Shown here one piece after another: positions 52,203 through 61,331 of a stretch of DNA of 64,000 bases. The notes beneath the pieces were generated by a model. It did no database searches, was not told the origin of the DNA, and saw only the letters and a list, made by a program, of their open reading frames with translations. The position numbers and the translations under genes are program-made. Origin of the DNA: Pediococcus claussenii ATCC BAA-344. Lineage in GTDB: Bacteria; Bacillota; Bacilli; Lactobacillales; Lactobacillaceae. Positions within the stretch are counted from its first letter, which is position 1. The number at the start of each line of letters is the position of its first letter. The DNA is taken from NCBI RefSeq assembly GCF_000237995.1, contig NC_016605.1:1488001-1552000 (forward strand), read 5' to 3'.

Positions 52203-52503
52203 GTTGTTTAGCCCTCCGCTGTAAATTTTTAATATGCAAAGTACCAATTATAGAAATTAGAATCGTCACTATAACTAATAACAATCCAAGAACTTTGTAT
52301 AGATGGAGCGATAGATTAAGAACAAGGTATTCTGAGACTAAATTATCAGAATAAATATTTAGTAAAAAGCAAATATTGATATAAACAATATAAAAAGTTC
52401 CAACCCATAAAGCTATCAAGATAATGAAACGACGAATTGAAGAAAGAACACTTGAATGCTTCCGAATAATTAAATTATTATTTACTGTTTTAGATGTTTT
52501 CAT
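52183..52503 (-). CDS. icaD: PgaD/IcaD-like small membrane protein
   Basis: 106 residues with two strong membrane helices (about residues 26-46 and 65-90) and a basic tail (LQRRAKQREKD). Sits directly after the synthase gene (1 base) and before the deacetylase. Its size, two helices and place match IcaD/PgaD, which stabilise and activate the PNAG synthase. Sequence similarity to known members is not apparent by eye, so the call rests on context. Confidence 0.7.
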   Translation of the reverse strand: MKTSKTVNNNLIIRKHSSVLSSIRRFIILIALWVGTFYIVYINICFLLNIYSDNLVSEYLVLNLSLHLYKVLGLLLVIVTILISIIGTLHIKNLQRRAKQREKDNA

Positions 52504-53718
52504 TTATAAGCCTCGATCTGGACTGTTCCAAGTCCCTTTATGATTTGTATCCAAAAAGAACGATGCTAGTGCAGCTAAGCAACTCGCTAAATTAATAAAC
52601 CAGTAAAAAATAATATACACCGGTAACAATAAAAGGTCTTGCCAAGAGATGAAATCTGATTTTTTAGAATCTATAAACCCAATTATAAATTGTACTAAAC
52701 TGATCAAAAGTAATACAAATAGGATCACGCCATCCAATATAAGCTTTTGCGTAAATCCGATCGTGATGACGTAAAATAAAAGTACAAACGTACAAGAAAG
52801 TGCCCACATATCACTAAGAATCATATCAACTAACAATCCTTGTGCACTCAGTGATCCGTGGACAAACATCCCCTTATTCCGCCATAAAACTTCAAAACCG
52901 CCTCGTGCCCAACGTTGTCGTTGGTGAATAAGTGCGCCTATATGTTCGGGAACTAAAATCCACGCAACAGCTTGTGGGGCGTAGCGAACCGACCAATTAT
53001 GCCGATACAAACGCCAAGTCATATCAATATCTTCTGTTAAAGAGTTCTTATTCCACCATCCGACATCTGCTAGAGCCTCCTTACGATATGCAACGACAAC
53101 TCCAGATACAGTTGTAATATGTCCAGTAATAAAGGCTTGCCCGCGCTTAATAATATCAATGACCCCTATGTATTCAAGTAATTCTAGACGGCCCAATAAG
53201 CTTGTTCGATTGCGCACAATCGGTTTCCCAGCAACAGCACCAACCTTCTCATCGTCGTAAAAATTCGCTAAGATTGGTTTAAGAGCCTCCTTATCCACAT
53301 AACAGTCAGCATCTAGGCACAACAAAAATTCACCTTGTGCATGTTGTGCCCCGACATTCAGTGCGTTGGCTTTTCCCTGGTTAGGGGTTACAGTAACCAC
53401 TTTAATTGGACAGCGGGAATTATATTTTTCTGCAAGATTATTCATAACAGAAAGAGTATCATCATCACTGCCATCATTGATTAAAATCAGTTCAATGTTT
53501 TGGTAACTCAGTTCAGTGGCGGATTCGACAGTTCCAAGAAGAGTGGCGCTTTCATTATGGGCCGGGATCAATACTGATACTAGGTCATCTGGTTTACCAT
53601 GATGAGAATTAACTAGTGGAACCACATGCTGCTGAATTGAGAAAAAAATGGAACTCACGATCCAAATAATTGATACAATCATTGGATACAAAATAACGTA
53701 AGAGCTAATTATATTCAT
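52504..53718 (-). CDS. icaA: Poly-N-acetylglucosamine synthase, PgaC/IcaA type
   Basis: 404 residues of processive GT2: first helix, then VSVLIPAHNES, LILINDGSDDDT, LCLDADCYVD (the DxD), TEDIDMTWRL (the ED catalytic site) and QRQRWARGG (the QxxRW motif), followed by four to five membrane helices. These are the hallmarks of the beta-1,6-GlcNAc synthase. Located in an operon with a GH20 enzyme and deacetylase. It would make a cell-surface or biofilm polymer. Confidence 0.93.
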   Translation of the reverse strand: MNIISSYVILYPMIVSIIWIVSSIFFSIQQHVVPLVNSHHGKPDDLVSVLIPAHNESATLLGTVESATELSYQNIELILINDGSDDDTLSVMNNLAEKYNSRCPIKVVTVTPNQGKANALNVGAQHAQGEFLLCLDADCYVDKEALKPILANFYDDEKVGAVAGKPIVRNRTSLLGRLELLEYIGVIDIIKRGQAFITGHITTVSGVVVAYRKEALADVGWWNKNSLTEDIDMTWRLYRHNWSVRYAPQAVAWILVPEHIGALIHQRQRWARGGFEVLWRNKGMFVHGSLSAQGLLVDMILSDMWALSCTFVLLFYVITIGFTQKLILDGVILFVLLLISLVQFIIGFIDSKKSDFISWQDLLLLPVYIIFYWFINLASCLAALASFFLDTNHKGTWNSPDRGL

Positions 53719-53735
53719 AAGTACTCCCCCAAAGT

Positions 53736-54872
53736 TTAATTAATTGGTTGCTTTGCTAGTTTCAAAAAACTTTTAATAAATGTTTTAGAGCTATTATAAA
53801 TTTCCTGATCGGTTATTTTTTTATCTTGATCCGACCATATAGAAACACTGCTACCAACGATATTATGAAGCGAATCTAAGTTAGAATCATTATCGTTATC
53901 CCAAATAGTAGGATCCCAATTTTGTTTCATATCAGAATTCATATATTTCACATTCTTAGCTGTTATATTTTGCGGACTAACATTGAAATATAAATAATAA
54001 TCATTGTAATTCAATACCTTAAATCCATCATGAATAAGTCGTGGCATAGACGCCCAAGTCTTACGTCGCTTAGCTCCAGCGGAACCTGTCTCATCAGCCG
54101 TCCAATTCCAGTAAGTAACCTGAATATCATGATTGATACCTTTAAGATTGGACTTCAGGAAGCCATCATTCCAAGCTTCCGGAATAAAGCCAAGGCCCTT
54201 AACGTGGGCGGCTAAAGCATTTAAGTATTTAACATAAGCCGGATTCTTTTTTGTTGAATTCGTAAATTCGTCCCCACCTAGATGAAACCTAGCATTTTTC
54301 TGACCACCAAAAGATTGTGCTACTTCGGTATCAATTGAGCTTACAAACTTTATACTGTCTGAGGATAGTCGAAATTCGTCACCATAATAAGAGGAACGAC
54401 AGATTAGTTTTTTAACCATACTTTGTTTTCCAGCTGCTTTCATAGTAGCCACTAATCCGTCAATATGGGCAGGTGTATCAATTTCTGGAATTAAGGTAAC
54501 ATGTTGTTGTTTCGCATAAGATACTAAATCTGCAATTTGAGCTTTACTATAAAATTCTTGATGAGTGGTATTATTTTGCCATGCCCCATTTGTTTCGGTT
54601 GCATTCGCAAGTGTCTGCCCAACAGTACTATTTTCAATGGCAAACGATTGCATGTCACTCAAGTGAAGTTGCACAAATTGGCCATTATCAATACTTACCT
54701 GATGAATAAAACCTTTAAGCGTTTTAACCTGATAATAATGCCGAGCAACGTCAATGGTTAGCCCATTAAAGGAGCCATTTTTGGAGGTAGCGTGTGTTAT
54801 TGCAACATTTGTTATCGCACCGATTATCAACGTTATTGCTATGATGAGTAATCCATATATTCTTTTTTTCAC
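53736..54872 (-). CDS. Dispersin-like GH20 beta-N-acetylhexosaminidase
   Basis: A 378-residue protein with an N-terminal signal/anchor (KRIYGLLIIAITLIIGAI) and a GH20 domain: LTIDVARHYYQVKTLKGF, VQLHLSDMQSFAIEN, FHLGGDEF (Asp-Glu acid/base pair), and VTYWNWT. This closely follows dispersin B, which cleaves PNAG. It heads the synthase operon and is GTG started after AGAGG. Cell-anchored dispersin may trim or release the polymer made by the next genes. Confidence 0.87.
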   Translation of the reverse strand: MKKRIYGLLIIAITLIIGAITNVAITHATSKNGSFNGLTIDVARHYYQVKTLKGFIHQVSIDNGQFVQLHLSDMQSFAIENSTVGQTLANATETNGAWQNNTTHQEFYSKAQIADLVSYAKQQHVTLIPEIDTPAHIDGLVATMKAAGKQSMVKKLICRSSYYGDEFRLSSDSIKFVSSIDTEVAQSFGGQKNARFHLGGDEFTNSTKKNPAYVKYLNALAAHVKGLGFIPEAWNDGFLKSNLKGINHDIQVTYWNWTADETGSAGAKRRKTWASMPRLIHDGFKVLNYNDYYLYFNVSPQNITAKNVKYMNSDMKQNWDPTIWDNDNDSNLDSLHNIVGSSVSIWSDQDKKITDQEIYNSSKTFIKSFLKLAKQPIN

Positions 54873-54970
54873 TTGTCTACCTCTTCGATTGAATTTGCGT
54901 TTCTAATCATACACCCTTGGGTACAAGCTGAATATCCCTTTCTAGGGTCAAAGGTAGAAACTTTAGATTT

Positions 54971-55180
54971 TTAATAAAAAATTAAAGTTATACCCAAAAA
55001 GGTCTCTATGAAAATGACTTTAATTTTTCTGTACATGGCCTGTTTTCCAAAATAGCCACACGGTTCAAGGTTTACATATATTGTTACTTTCCTAGCATAA
55101 TCAATATCATTCAACTGATTTAATGCGTCGGCATCTATATTGTTCCCCTCTCTTTTAACCAATTCAGTTGCTAAATCCAT
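54971..55180 (-). pseudogene. RibD-like deaminase fragment
   Basis: A frame of about 69 codons contains VTIYVNLEPCGYFGKQAMYR, close to the LEPCSHxGKTP zinc motif of RibD and other deaminases, preceded by LNDIDYARKV. No second metal site (HAE) is in frame and the rest differs from the family, so I call it a remnant. No other rib genes are nearby. Confidence 0.5.
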
Positions 55181-55212
55181 AAATTGCTGATCCGTAGTTT
55201 AAATCCCACCAC

Positions 55213-55243
55213 AAAAAGCCCGCAACTTTTCGAGATGCGGGCA
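55213..55243 (-). terminator. Terminator-like hairpin in the 55.2-55.5 kb gap
   Basis: GCCCGCA (55218-55224) and TGCGGGC (55236-55242) with five T on the minus strand. It probably ends the transcript of the HSL-type hydrolase. The interval 55244-55539 has no gene that I can support; a plus-strand open frame without a start codon is present there. Confidence 0.7.
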
Positions 55244-55539
55244 GTAATATTGATAGCGAAATAAAACGCTGGGTTACCTGAATCAGAATAACATCAACGA
55301 AAAATAACCATTCGTGTCAATGCAAATCTGATCAATTTAATCACTCTATTCTTGAGTTTTACCTTTTTCCATCCAAACTTTACTATCGTTCTAGACTCCC
55401 ACTAGATCAACCGCTTAACGAAGACCTCGGGCTTCAATTTCTAACAACTGTTACCACTGGTCGTGCATTACACCTTGACCCAAAGAATCTATTCAGCTTT
55501 CAGTTCTTAAGGCAGCCTAATCCTTGCTTTTTACAAAAA

Positions 55540-56493
55540 TCAATGATTATTACCCTTCATTATCCACGCAGTCGAAACATCCATTGCTGCACGGGTTGCC
55601 CTCGTTTGATCCAGCGAGTTTACCATTACAAAATCATGGATCATACCCTGAAATCTCATTTGAGTAGTATCAACATTGGCTTCCCTTAACTTATTCGCAT
55701 ATGCTTCACCTTCATCGCGTAAAACATCCGCTTCACCATTTAAAATCATAGCTGGTGGCAAACCTGTTAATTGATCAATTGACGCACGTAATGGTGACGC
55801 CGTAATTTCGGTACGCTCCTTGGGATCAGTTGTATATTGATCCCAAAACCACTCCATTCCCTCCTTAGTAAGGAAATAGTTTTCTGCAAACTGTTGGTAT
55901 GATTCCGTATCAAAATTAGCATCAGTAACTGGATAGTAAAGAAGTTGTTGTTTAATTGGAATCCCATTTCTTTGTTTTGTTAGGATCGTCATAACGGTTG
56001 CCATATTCCCACCAACTGAATCACCTGCGACTGTTAAACGTTCTAAATCCAAGTGTTGCTCTTCAGAAACTTTTTTTAATTGCTGCAAAACCGAAAAATT
56101 TTGTTCAACTGCGGTTGGATATTTAGCTTCTGGAGAACGACTATACTCTGGAAAAACAACGATTGAGTTTGTTCTGACTGCCAATTCACGAATCAGCTTA
56201 TCATGTGTTTTAGAACTACCAAATACCCATCCCGCACCATGAATATAAAAAATAACCGGAAGTTTAGCATAATTTCCAGCCGGTCTTACAAATCTAACCG
56301 AAATATCACCCCATTTTCCAGCTGAAAATATGGTATCTTCGATATCAACGTTATACTTATTTACTGGTGAGCTCTGAACTGTTTCTAATAGTTTTCTACC
56401 CTCAGTTGGTTCTAACTCATAAATTCGAGGGTGCGGTTTATTTGCATTACTAAAATCCTGTGCTTCGGTCTCCAATACTACTTCGTTTGACAT
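55540..56493 (-). CDS. Alpha/beta hydrolase, hormone-sensitive lipase family
   Basis: 317 residues with IYIHGAGWVFGSSKTHDK (oxyanion HGGGW-like, here HGAGW), nucleophile GDSVGGNMATVM (about residue 157), acid EADVLRDEGEAYA and base GMIHDFV. Carboxylesterase of the HSL/family IV kind. ATG 56493 follows AAGGAGG. A perfect 19-bp inverted repeat lies 35 bases upstream. Confidence 0.9.
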   Translation of the reverse strand: MSNEVVLETEAQDFSNANKPHPRIYELEPTEGRKLLETVQSSPVNKYNVDIEDTIFSAGKWGDISVRFVRPAGNYAKLPVIFYIHGAGWVFGSSKTHDKLIRELAVRTNSIVVFPEYSRSPEAKYPTAVEQNFSVLQQLKKVSEEQHLDLERLTVAGDSVGGNMATVMTILTKQRNGIPIKQQLLYYPVTDANFDTESYQQFAENYFLTKEGMEWFWDQYTTDPKERTEITASPLRASIDQLTGLPPAMILNGEADVLRDEGEAYANKLREANVDTTQMRFQGMIHDFVMVNSLDQTRATRAAMDVSTAWIMKGNNH

Positions 56494-56526
56494 TGCCAAT
56501 TCCTCCTTATGTTGAACAAATAACCA

Positions 56527-56573
56527 ATTCTACCGATAATTAAGCCCTTACATTGCTTAATTATCGGTAGAAT
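56527..56573. promoter_or_regulatory. Perfect 19-bp inverted repeat upstream of the hydrolase
   Basis: ATTCTACCGATAATTAAGC (56527-56545) is exactly complementary to 56555-56573 with a 9-base loop. It lies in the leader of the hydrolase and lacks a strong T run on either strand. It might be an operator, an attenuator or the remnant of a mobile element. A second palindrome, TATCTTAA-AC-TTAAGATA, is at 56702-56719 before the thiolase. Confidence 0.6.
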
Positions 56574-56701
56574 ATCGTGTCTACAACCTCAAGTCAAAGA
56601 ATTGGCTTATAACATCAATTCGAATTGTTCTATATATAACCTATTTTTTAAAATTATTGAAAATAATTACTATTAGACTTCCTCTTCTAACAACCACGCG
56701 G

Positions 56702-56719
56702 TATCTTAAACTTAAGATA
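56702..56719. promoter_or_regulatory. Palindrome before the thiolase gene
   Basis: TATCTTAA and TTAAGATA, two bases apart, form a symmetric site 26 bases before the thiolase start. A transcription factor site is likely, regulator unknown. Confidence 0.5.
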
Positions 56720-56744
56720 AAACTAGAAGGGATATTTATACTAA

Positions 56745-57908
56745 ATGAAAAATGTTTACATTGTTAGTGCTGGTCGTACCCCGATTGGAAAGATGGGGGG
56801 AGTTTTAGCAGACCTTTCTGCCGTTAACCTAGGAACTCTGATGATTGCAGAGCTATTAAAGCGAGCGCACGTATCTGCTGACGACGTTGACGAAGTATTG
56901 CTGGGAAATGTCCTTCAGGCTGGTAACGGACAAAACCCAGCAAGGCAAGCCGCCTTAAACGCAGGGTTACCTAACAGTGTTGTTGCTCTTACCCTAAATG
57001 CCGTTTGTGGATCAGGACTAGAAAGTATCAATCAAGCTGCCAAATTGATCGCAATGGGTGACATTAAAGTTGCAATTGCTGGTGGAATGGAGAGCATGTC
57101 AAATGCACCTTATTTGTTACGCAAAGCACGTTTTGGATATCGTCTGGGAAATGACGAATTGGTTGATTCAATGATGAACGATGCGTTAACAGATGCTTTT
57201 AATAACTATCCCATGGGAATTACAGCCGAAAATGTTGCCACATTAAAAAAAGTATCTAAGCATGAGATGGATATTTTCGCAATTAATAGTCAAAACAAAG
57301 CAGTTCTGGCTCAAACTAATGGAAGCTTTTCCGAAGAAATTATTCCCGTTAAAATTTCCAATAAAACAATTAATTTAGACGAGGCTCCGCGTCCACATTT
57401 GGATATTAATAAACTTGATAATATGAAACCAGCTTTCAAACCTGATGGAGTCGTAACTGCTGCTAACTCCGCTGGAATCAATGACGGGGCTGCAGGCGTC
57501 TTACTAATGGATGAAGATACAATGCATCACCTAGGTCTTACTCCAATTGCTAAATGGAATTATGGTACCATGGCAGGAATTGATCCAACTATAATGGGAC
57601 TTGGCCCAATTAACTCCACCCAAAAACTAATGGAACACGAGAGCATAAGCATTAATGATATTGACCTTTTTGAGGTAAATGAGGCTTTTGCTGCCCAAGC
57701 TATCCCCGTAATTAGCACCCTCAAGATTCCAACCAACAAAGTCAATATTCATGGTGGATCCATTGCCTTAGGCCATCCCGTTGGGGCATCTGGCGCTCGC
57801 ATACTGGTTTCTCTAATTTACGCAATGAAACAAAAAAACGCCAAAACTGGCGTTGCTACACTCTGTATTGGTGGTGGAATGGGGTGTTCTACCTTAATAT
57901 CTAGATGA
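56745..57908 (+). CDS. Acetyl-CoA C-acetyltransferase (thiolase)
   Basis: 387 residues with a complete thiolase set: nucleophile Cys in NAVCGSGLESI (about residue 86), GGMESMSNAPYLL, VNEAFAAQA, GGSIALGHPVGASGARI and the second Cys in CIGGGMGCS. It condenses two acetyl-CoA to acetoacetyl-CoA, the first step of the mevalonate route, or acts in the reverse direction. No HMG-CoA genes lie nearby. Confidence 0.93.
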   Translation: MKNVYIVSAGRTPIGKMGGVLADLSAVNLGTLMIAELLKRAHVSADDVDEVLLGNVLQAGNGQNPARQAALNAGLPNSVVALTLNAVCGSGLESINQAAKLIAMGDIKVAIAGGMESMSNAPYLLRKARFGYRLGNDELVDSMMNDALTDAFNNYPMGITAENVATLKKVSKHEMDIFAINSQNKAVLAQTNGSFSEEIIPVKISNKTINLDEAPRPHLDINKLDNMKPAFKPDGVVTAANSAGINDGAAGVLLMDEDTMHHLGLTPIAKWNYGTMAGIDPTIMGLGPINSTQKLMEHESISINDIDLFEVNEAFAAQAIPVISTLKIPTNKVNIHGGSIALGHPVGASGARILVSLIYAMKQKNAKTGVATLCIGGGMGCSTLISR

Positions 57909-57910
57909 CC

Positions 57911-58465
57911 TTATCTAATCGACCGATACACTATATCTTTAACCGCAAAATACAATATTGGAACAATAATTACTGTTGATATTGAATTAATAACAGTGGC
58001 AGGTAGGCTTAAAAAAGATGCTACAACCGCTGCTTTAAACGTTGTACCGTACATTAATGCTGTAATAAGTGAGCTAAAATATGAAGTGAAAACTTTGGTA
58101 ATCCCTGCCACAACACTGATGATTATAACATTGCCAGTCCGGTCATTATCATGAAAAAAATGAACCATTCCGCTGACAACCAATGCCATGATAATGACTT
58201 CTAACACCGTTAACCACGAGGTGGCAGCGTACCCATTGAGCAAGTCAAAACCACCAAGTCCAATCGCTCCAGCAATTGCTCCTAGGCGCCCTCCCAAAAT
58301 CAAAATAGCTAAAACCGTCAAACTATTTCCAAAATGGACAAACGGTCGTCCAACCAAAGCTGGAATTGGAATCCTAAGAACTGAGATTCCAATAAAAATA
58401 ATAGCGGCAAAAAGTGCTGTGTAAGTAATCGCACGTATTCCTTTAATCCGATATTTAACTTGCAT
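57911..58465 (-). CDS. ECF transporter S component, substrate unassigned
   Basis: A 184-residue membrane protein with six helices: KGIRAITYTALFAAIIFIGI, VGRPFVHFGNSLTVLAILIL and GRLGAIAGAIGLGGFDLLNG. The FVHFGN segment is typical of substrate-binding proteins that use a shared EcfAAT module. Substrate cannot be named. Converges on the thiolase gene with 2 bases between. Confidence 0.85.
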   Translation of the reverse strand: MQVKYRIKGIRAITYTALFAAIIFIGISVLRIPIPALVGRPFVHFGNSLTVLAILILGGRLGAIAGAIGLGGFDLLNGYAATSWLTVLEVIIMALVVSGMVHFFHDNDRTGNVIIISVVAGITKVFTSYFSSLITALMYGTTFKAAVVASFLSLPATVINSISTVIIVPILYFAVKDIVYRSIR

Positions 58466-58535
58466 AATAAAGCTCCTTTTCCTGAGTTAAAAACCTCTGC
58501 TGTTATTTTAACAATTTATTAACCATAATTAACAA

Positions 58536-58578
58536 CAAAACGAACACCCCTTCACTTCGGGATGCTCGTTTTTTATTG
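58536..58578. terminator. Terminator between matrixin and ECF S genes
   Basis: CGAACACCCC and CGGGATGCTCG form a stem with wobble pairs around TTCACTT, with A and T runs on either side. Serves the minus-strand protease gene at 58667. Confidence 0.75.
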
Positions 58579-58666
58579 CATTATTTTACCATTAACGTAC
58601 TTTCTTTTGTTATTATCTTACGTTGTTACAGCAAATACAACATAATTCCAGTTGTACCAGCCCTAC

Positions 58667-59383
58667 TTATTTACTATAAATATATCTCAACGCCTCTAAA
58701 TCACCTTTGGACAACATTACAACTCCTTGGTCAATAGGATACATAACTGAAGCTTCATTTTTACTATGATCTAATCCTAATGCATGACCTAATTCATGGA
58801 GAGCCACCGATTTAGAGATTGATTTTGAATAAGCTACATTTAAACTAGCAGATGCATTATTAGTATCTGTCGTTCCTGATATTCCAGTTCTCTCAGTAAT
58901 TTTGGGGCCGCCTTTACCCAATTCCAACGTATTCGGGCCACTCGAGCTATTATAAGTTTCATAAACTCCAAAAGTAATTGAATTCTGTTGTGGATCTGCA
59001 CTTCCTGGCATTAATTTTACTATTCCCGTGGCATTATATTCCTGAATTGCGGCACCAAATACGCTTTTAACCTGCTTTGAAGCTTGATCACTAAAATGAT
59101 AATAGTACGTATTCTTAAGAGTCCCAGGTGTAACAATTGATTCGAGTGGGGTTGCTCCCTCCGGTTCAGTTGATTTGTCTGCTTTACTACTTGTATTTTT
59201 CTTTGTCTCAGTTTGAATTAACTGTTCTGCATTTGTTTGAATATTCCCAATTACATCTTTTATACCATTCTGAATATTATCCCTTTGTATTGCAGGTAAT
59301 GGGCTGTTATTGTTAGTTATCATAAAAAAAGTTCCACCAATTATGAAAAGCCAGCCAAGTGGTCGTAAAAATCGAAATTGCAT
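58667..59383 (-). CDS. Matrixin-type zinc metalloprotease
   Basis: 238 residues. An N-terminal hydrophobic segment (residues 9-24, GWLFIIGGTFFMITNN) acts as signal or anchor, a Ser/Thr/Lys spacer follows, then the metzincin core with HELGHALGLDHS (zinc site HExxHxxGxxH) and the Met-turn NEASVMYP. Secreted or membrane-bound proteases of this type occur in lactobacilli; substrate unknown. Confidence 0.9.
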   Translation of the reverse strand: MQFRFLRPLGWLFIIGGTFFMITNNNSPLPAIQRDNIQNGIKDVIGNIQTNAEQLIQTETKKNTSSKADKSTEPEGATPLESIVTPGTLKNTYYYHFSDQASKQVKSVFGAAIQEYNATGIVKLMPGSADPQQNSITFGVYETYNSSSGPNTLELGKGGPKITERTGISGTTDTNNASASLNVAYSKSISKSVALHELGHALGLDHSKNEASVMYPIDQGVVMLSKGDLEALRYIYSK

Positions 59384-59545
59384 TAGTATCCTCCAATCTC
59401 TGTTAGTTGCTTAATTCTACTCGTAACTCGCTACTAGGTACAATTTCAAAACTCAAATTTAAGAACGTGTTAATAAATTTTAAACATTTAAAAGCCTAAT
59501 TTGGTTTGTCTATCCTATTTTTAGGGATAGTTTTAATTAACCATT

Positions 59546-59584
59546 AAAGGCCAAATTCCCACCATAACCGGAATTTGACCTTTT
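59546..59584. terminator. Hairpin in the gap 59.4-59.7 kb
   Basis: AAAGG, CAAATTCC pair with GGAATTTG, CCTTT around a 12-base loop. It follows the gene remnants at 59736. T runs are short on both sides, so its terminator role is uncertain. No gene is evident in 59384-59735. Confidence 0.55.
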
Positions 59585-59735
59585 CAATAACTAAGCATTC
59601 ATATAGATTATTTATCATCAATTTGAAAGTCCATTCGCTGTTTTCTTCGTCTAAGTCCATCACAACCTGGTGGATCTTCTGAATACTATTAATTACCAAC
59701 GGAAAGCCGATGTATGGTAGCAAATAAATCACGGA

Positions 59736-60172
59736 CTAGACTAACTCAGATTCGGAGTTACCAGCTTTTAAGCTTCCTTTGGAATGTGCCATAAAGTCTC
59801 CGGCATGTTTTGGTAATTCTTTCAATAAATTTGCAATTTTGTTTCCATATAGCTGCTTTTGAACATTGGCCCCAAAACTATCCCCATCGTTCATCCTATT
59901 CATATCTGAAACCACAAAAAGTATGCCTTCCAAAATCGATTTGAAATGGAGGATTAATACGCAAATCTTTGACAAAATTTTTCCAGTTTTTTTTGAAAAT
60001 GATTGTTCTCTTATCGATTTTACTTTCACTATTGAATTCCATTAAAAGTTTGGCGTTCTCTTCAACAATCTGATGTACTTTATAAAAGTCTTTATCATCG
60101 GCTCTGACAAGGTTACCTTCCAATAATCTTTTGAAAATATCAATCTGATCAGAATTCATCGCTATAGATCTC
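59736..60172 (-). pseudogene. Remnant: O-acetyltransferase head joined to carboxymuconolactone decarboxylase piece
   Basis: A frame from 60159 reads MNSDQIDIFKRLLEGNLVRA and later INPPFQIDFGRHTF, like the start of maltose/galactoside O-acetyltransferases. It stops at 59896 and a shifted frame continues to 59736 with NRMNDGDSFGANVQKQLYGN and LLKELPKHAGDFMAHSKGSL, which resembles carboxymuconolactone decarboxylase proteins. The hexapeptide-repeat catalytic part is missing. Two gene remnants fused by deletion is the simplest reading. Confidence 0.55.
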
Positions 60173-60472
60173 TTTTGCTACGTTAAAAGCACTCCACGCT
60201 TTAGGCCAACCAGTATAAAATGCTAAATGGGTAATTAACTCGACCATTTCTTCTTTAGTAACCCCGTTTGCTTTAGCAATTTTCATATGTGCCTCTAATT
60301 GGGGAACTCCTTGCGTCAATAAGCTTGAAACTGTAATTAAACTTCTATCGTGGGATGATAATTGTTTTTCTCTTGACCAGACCTCACCAAATAAAACATC
60401 ATCATTTAATTCAGCGAATTGTGGAGCAAAACTACCCAGATTATCCCGTCCTGCTGTTTGTTTTTTTACCAT
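60149..60472 (-). CDS. Carboxymuconolactone decarboxylase-like protein
   Basis: 107 residues: DDVLFGEVWSREKQLSSHDR, SLITVSSLLTQGVPQLEAHM and KEEMVELITHLAFYTGWPKA. This is the CMD/AhpD-like helical fold; the usual catalytic Cys pair (CxxC) is absent, which is common in the CMD_gamma group. It is one base from the cupin gene upstream, a pair often found together and linked to quinone or aromatic metabolism or stress. Confidence 0.87.
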   Translation of the reverse strand: MVKKQTAGRDNLGSFAPQFAELNDDVLFGEVWSREKQLSSHDRSLITVSSLLTQGVPQLEAHMKIAKANGVTKEEMVELITHLAFYTGWPKAWSAFNVAKEIYSDEF

Positions 60473-60894
60473 TATTTTGCGTTCTCCTCTGCTTTTCGAT
60501 ATTCACTATCACTAACTTTTTCTAGCCACTCTGGCGTTCCTGCTGTTATTGCTATGTGCGAAAACCAACTATCATTAGTTGCCCCATGCCAGTGTTTTAC
60601 TCCATCATGTGTCACAACAACATCTCCAGCCTTCAAACGTTGTGCCGGCTTTCCCTCTTCTTGATAAAGGCCTTCTCCACCCGTAACAAGCAAAATTTGA
60701 TATCCATTATGATGGATGTGCCAATTATTACGACACCCTGGTTCAAACGTTACATTTCCAACGCTTACACTAACATCGGGATCTTCCACCAATCCCTGTA
60801 AATAGCTTTGACCAACAAAGTATTTTGCAAACGCATTATTTTTGGGACCCTTCGAAAATATAATTCCCTGTTCGACTTCTTTATTTTTTGCCAT
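60472..60894 (-). CDS. Cupin-domain protein
   Basis: A 140-residue protein with cupin motif 1 (NNWHIHHNGYQILLVTGGEG) containing the metal-binding His set and motif 2 (AGDVVVTHDGVKHWHGAT). ATG at 60894 follows GGAG. Its partner is the carboxymuconolactone decarboxylase-like gene that overlaps its end. Could be a small-molecule isomerase or dioxygenase; not determined. Confidence 0.88.
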   Translation of the reverse strand: MAKNKEVEQGIIFSKGPKNNAFAKYFVGQSYLQGLVEDPDVSVSVGNVTFEPGCRNNWHIHHNGYQILLVTGGEGLYQEEGKPAQRLKAGDVVVTHDGVKHWHGATNDSWFSHIAITAGTPEWLEKVSDSEYRKAEENAK

Positions 60895-60974
60895 TTCCAC
60901 TATCTCCTTAAAAAATATATTAGTGCGATATTATTTTAACCATGGCTTGCATTAGGTCTTCTTCAAGAATGGAA

Positions 60975-61190
60975 CTCAAATAAACGCTATTTTGGTGCTT
61001 TATTCATATTCATCGCTAATCTTTTGAGACAGATTTGAGTCATGAACGGTAGCAAATTATATTTCAAAATTCCGTTCATCAATATAAATACGACCCGCCT
61101 TTTGAGCAGCTGCCTATTGGTACCATCTGGAATTAATACCATCCCACGTTCTAACGTATACTTACCGTCGACTACTACTAAATCTTTCTA
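60975..61190 (-). pseudogene. DUF2255-like remnant
   Basis: The minus strand carries VDGKYTLERGMVLIPDGTN, then after a frame change AAAQKAGRIYIDERNFEI, an in-frame stop, and FATVHDSNLSQKISDEYE. The last parts resemble the end of DUF2255/nitroreductase-related small proteins. With a frameshift and stop it cannot be functional. The rest of 60895-61331 holds nothing else. Confidence 0.45.
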
Positions 61191-61331
61191 GTTGTACTTT
61201 ATCCAGTTATTTTTTCATAGCCTTGGCCCTCAAACTCTCAATACTTATAATATATGGCTTGACGATATCCATGTCTAATGCTTATATTGAATTGATAACT
61301 ATAACCAAATTGTATATTGAGGTGCTCAATC

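Noticed and set aside
55260..55540. Plus-strand open frame of about 90 codons
   Set aside because: No start codon, no family, continues antisense into the hydrolase gene.
59544..59732. 62-codon minus-strand frame
   Set aside because: Overlaps the hairpin at 59546-59584 and has no ribosome site or known motif.
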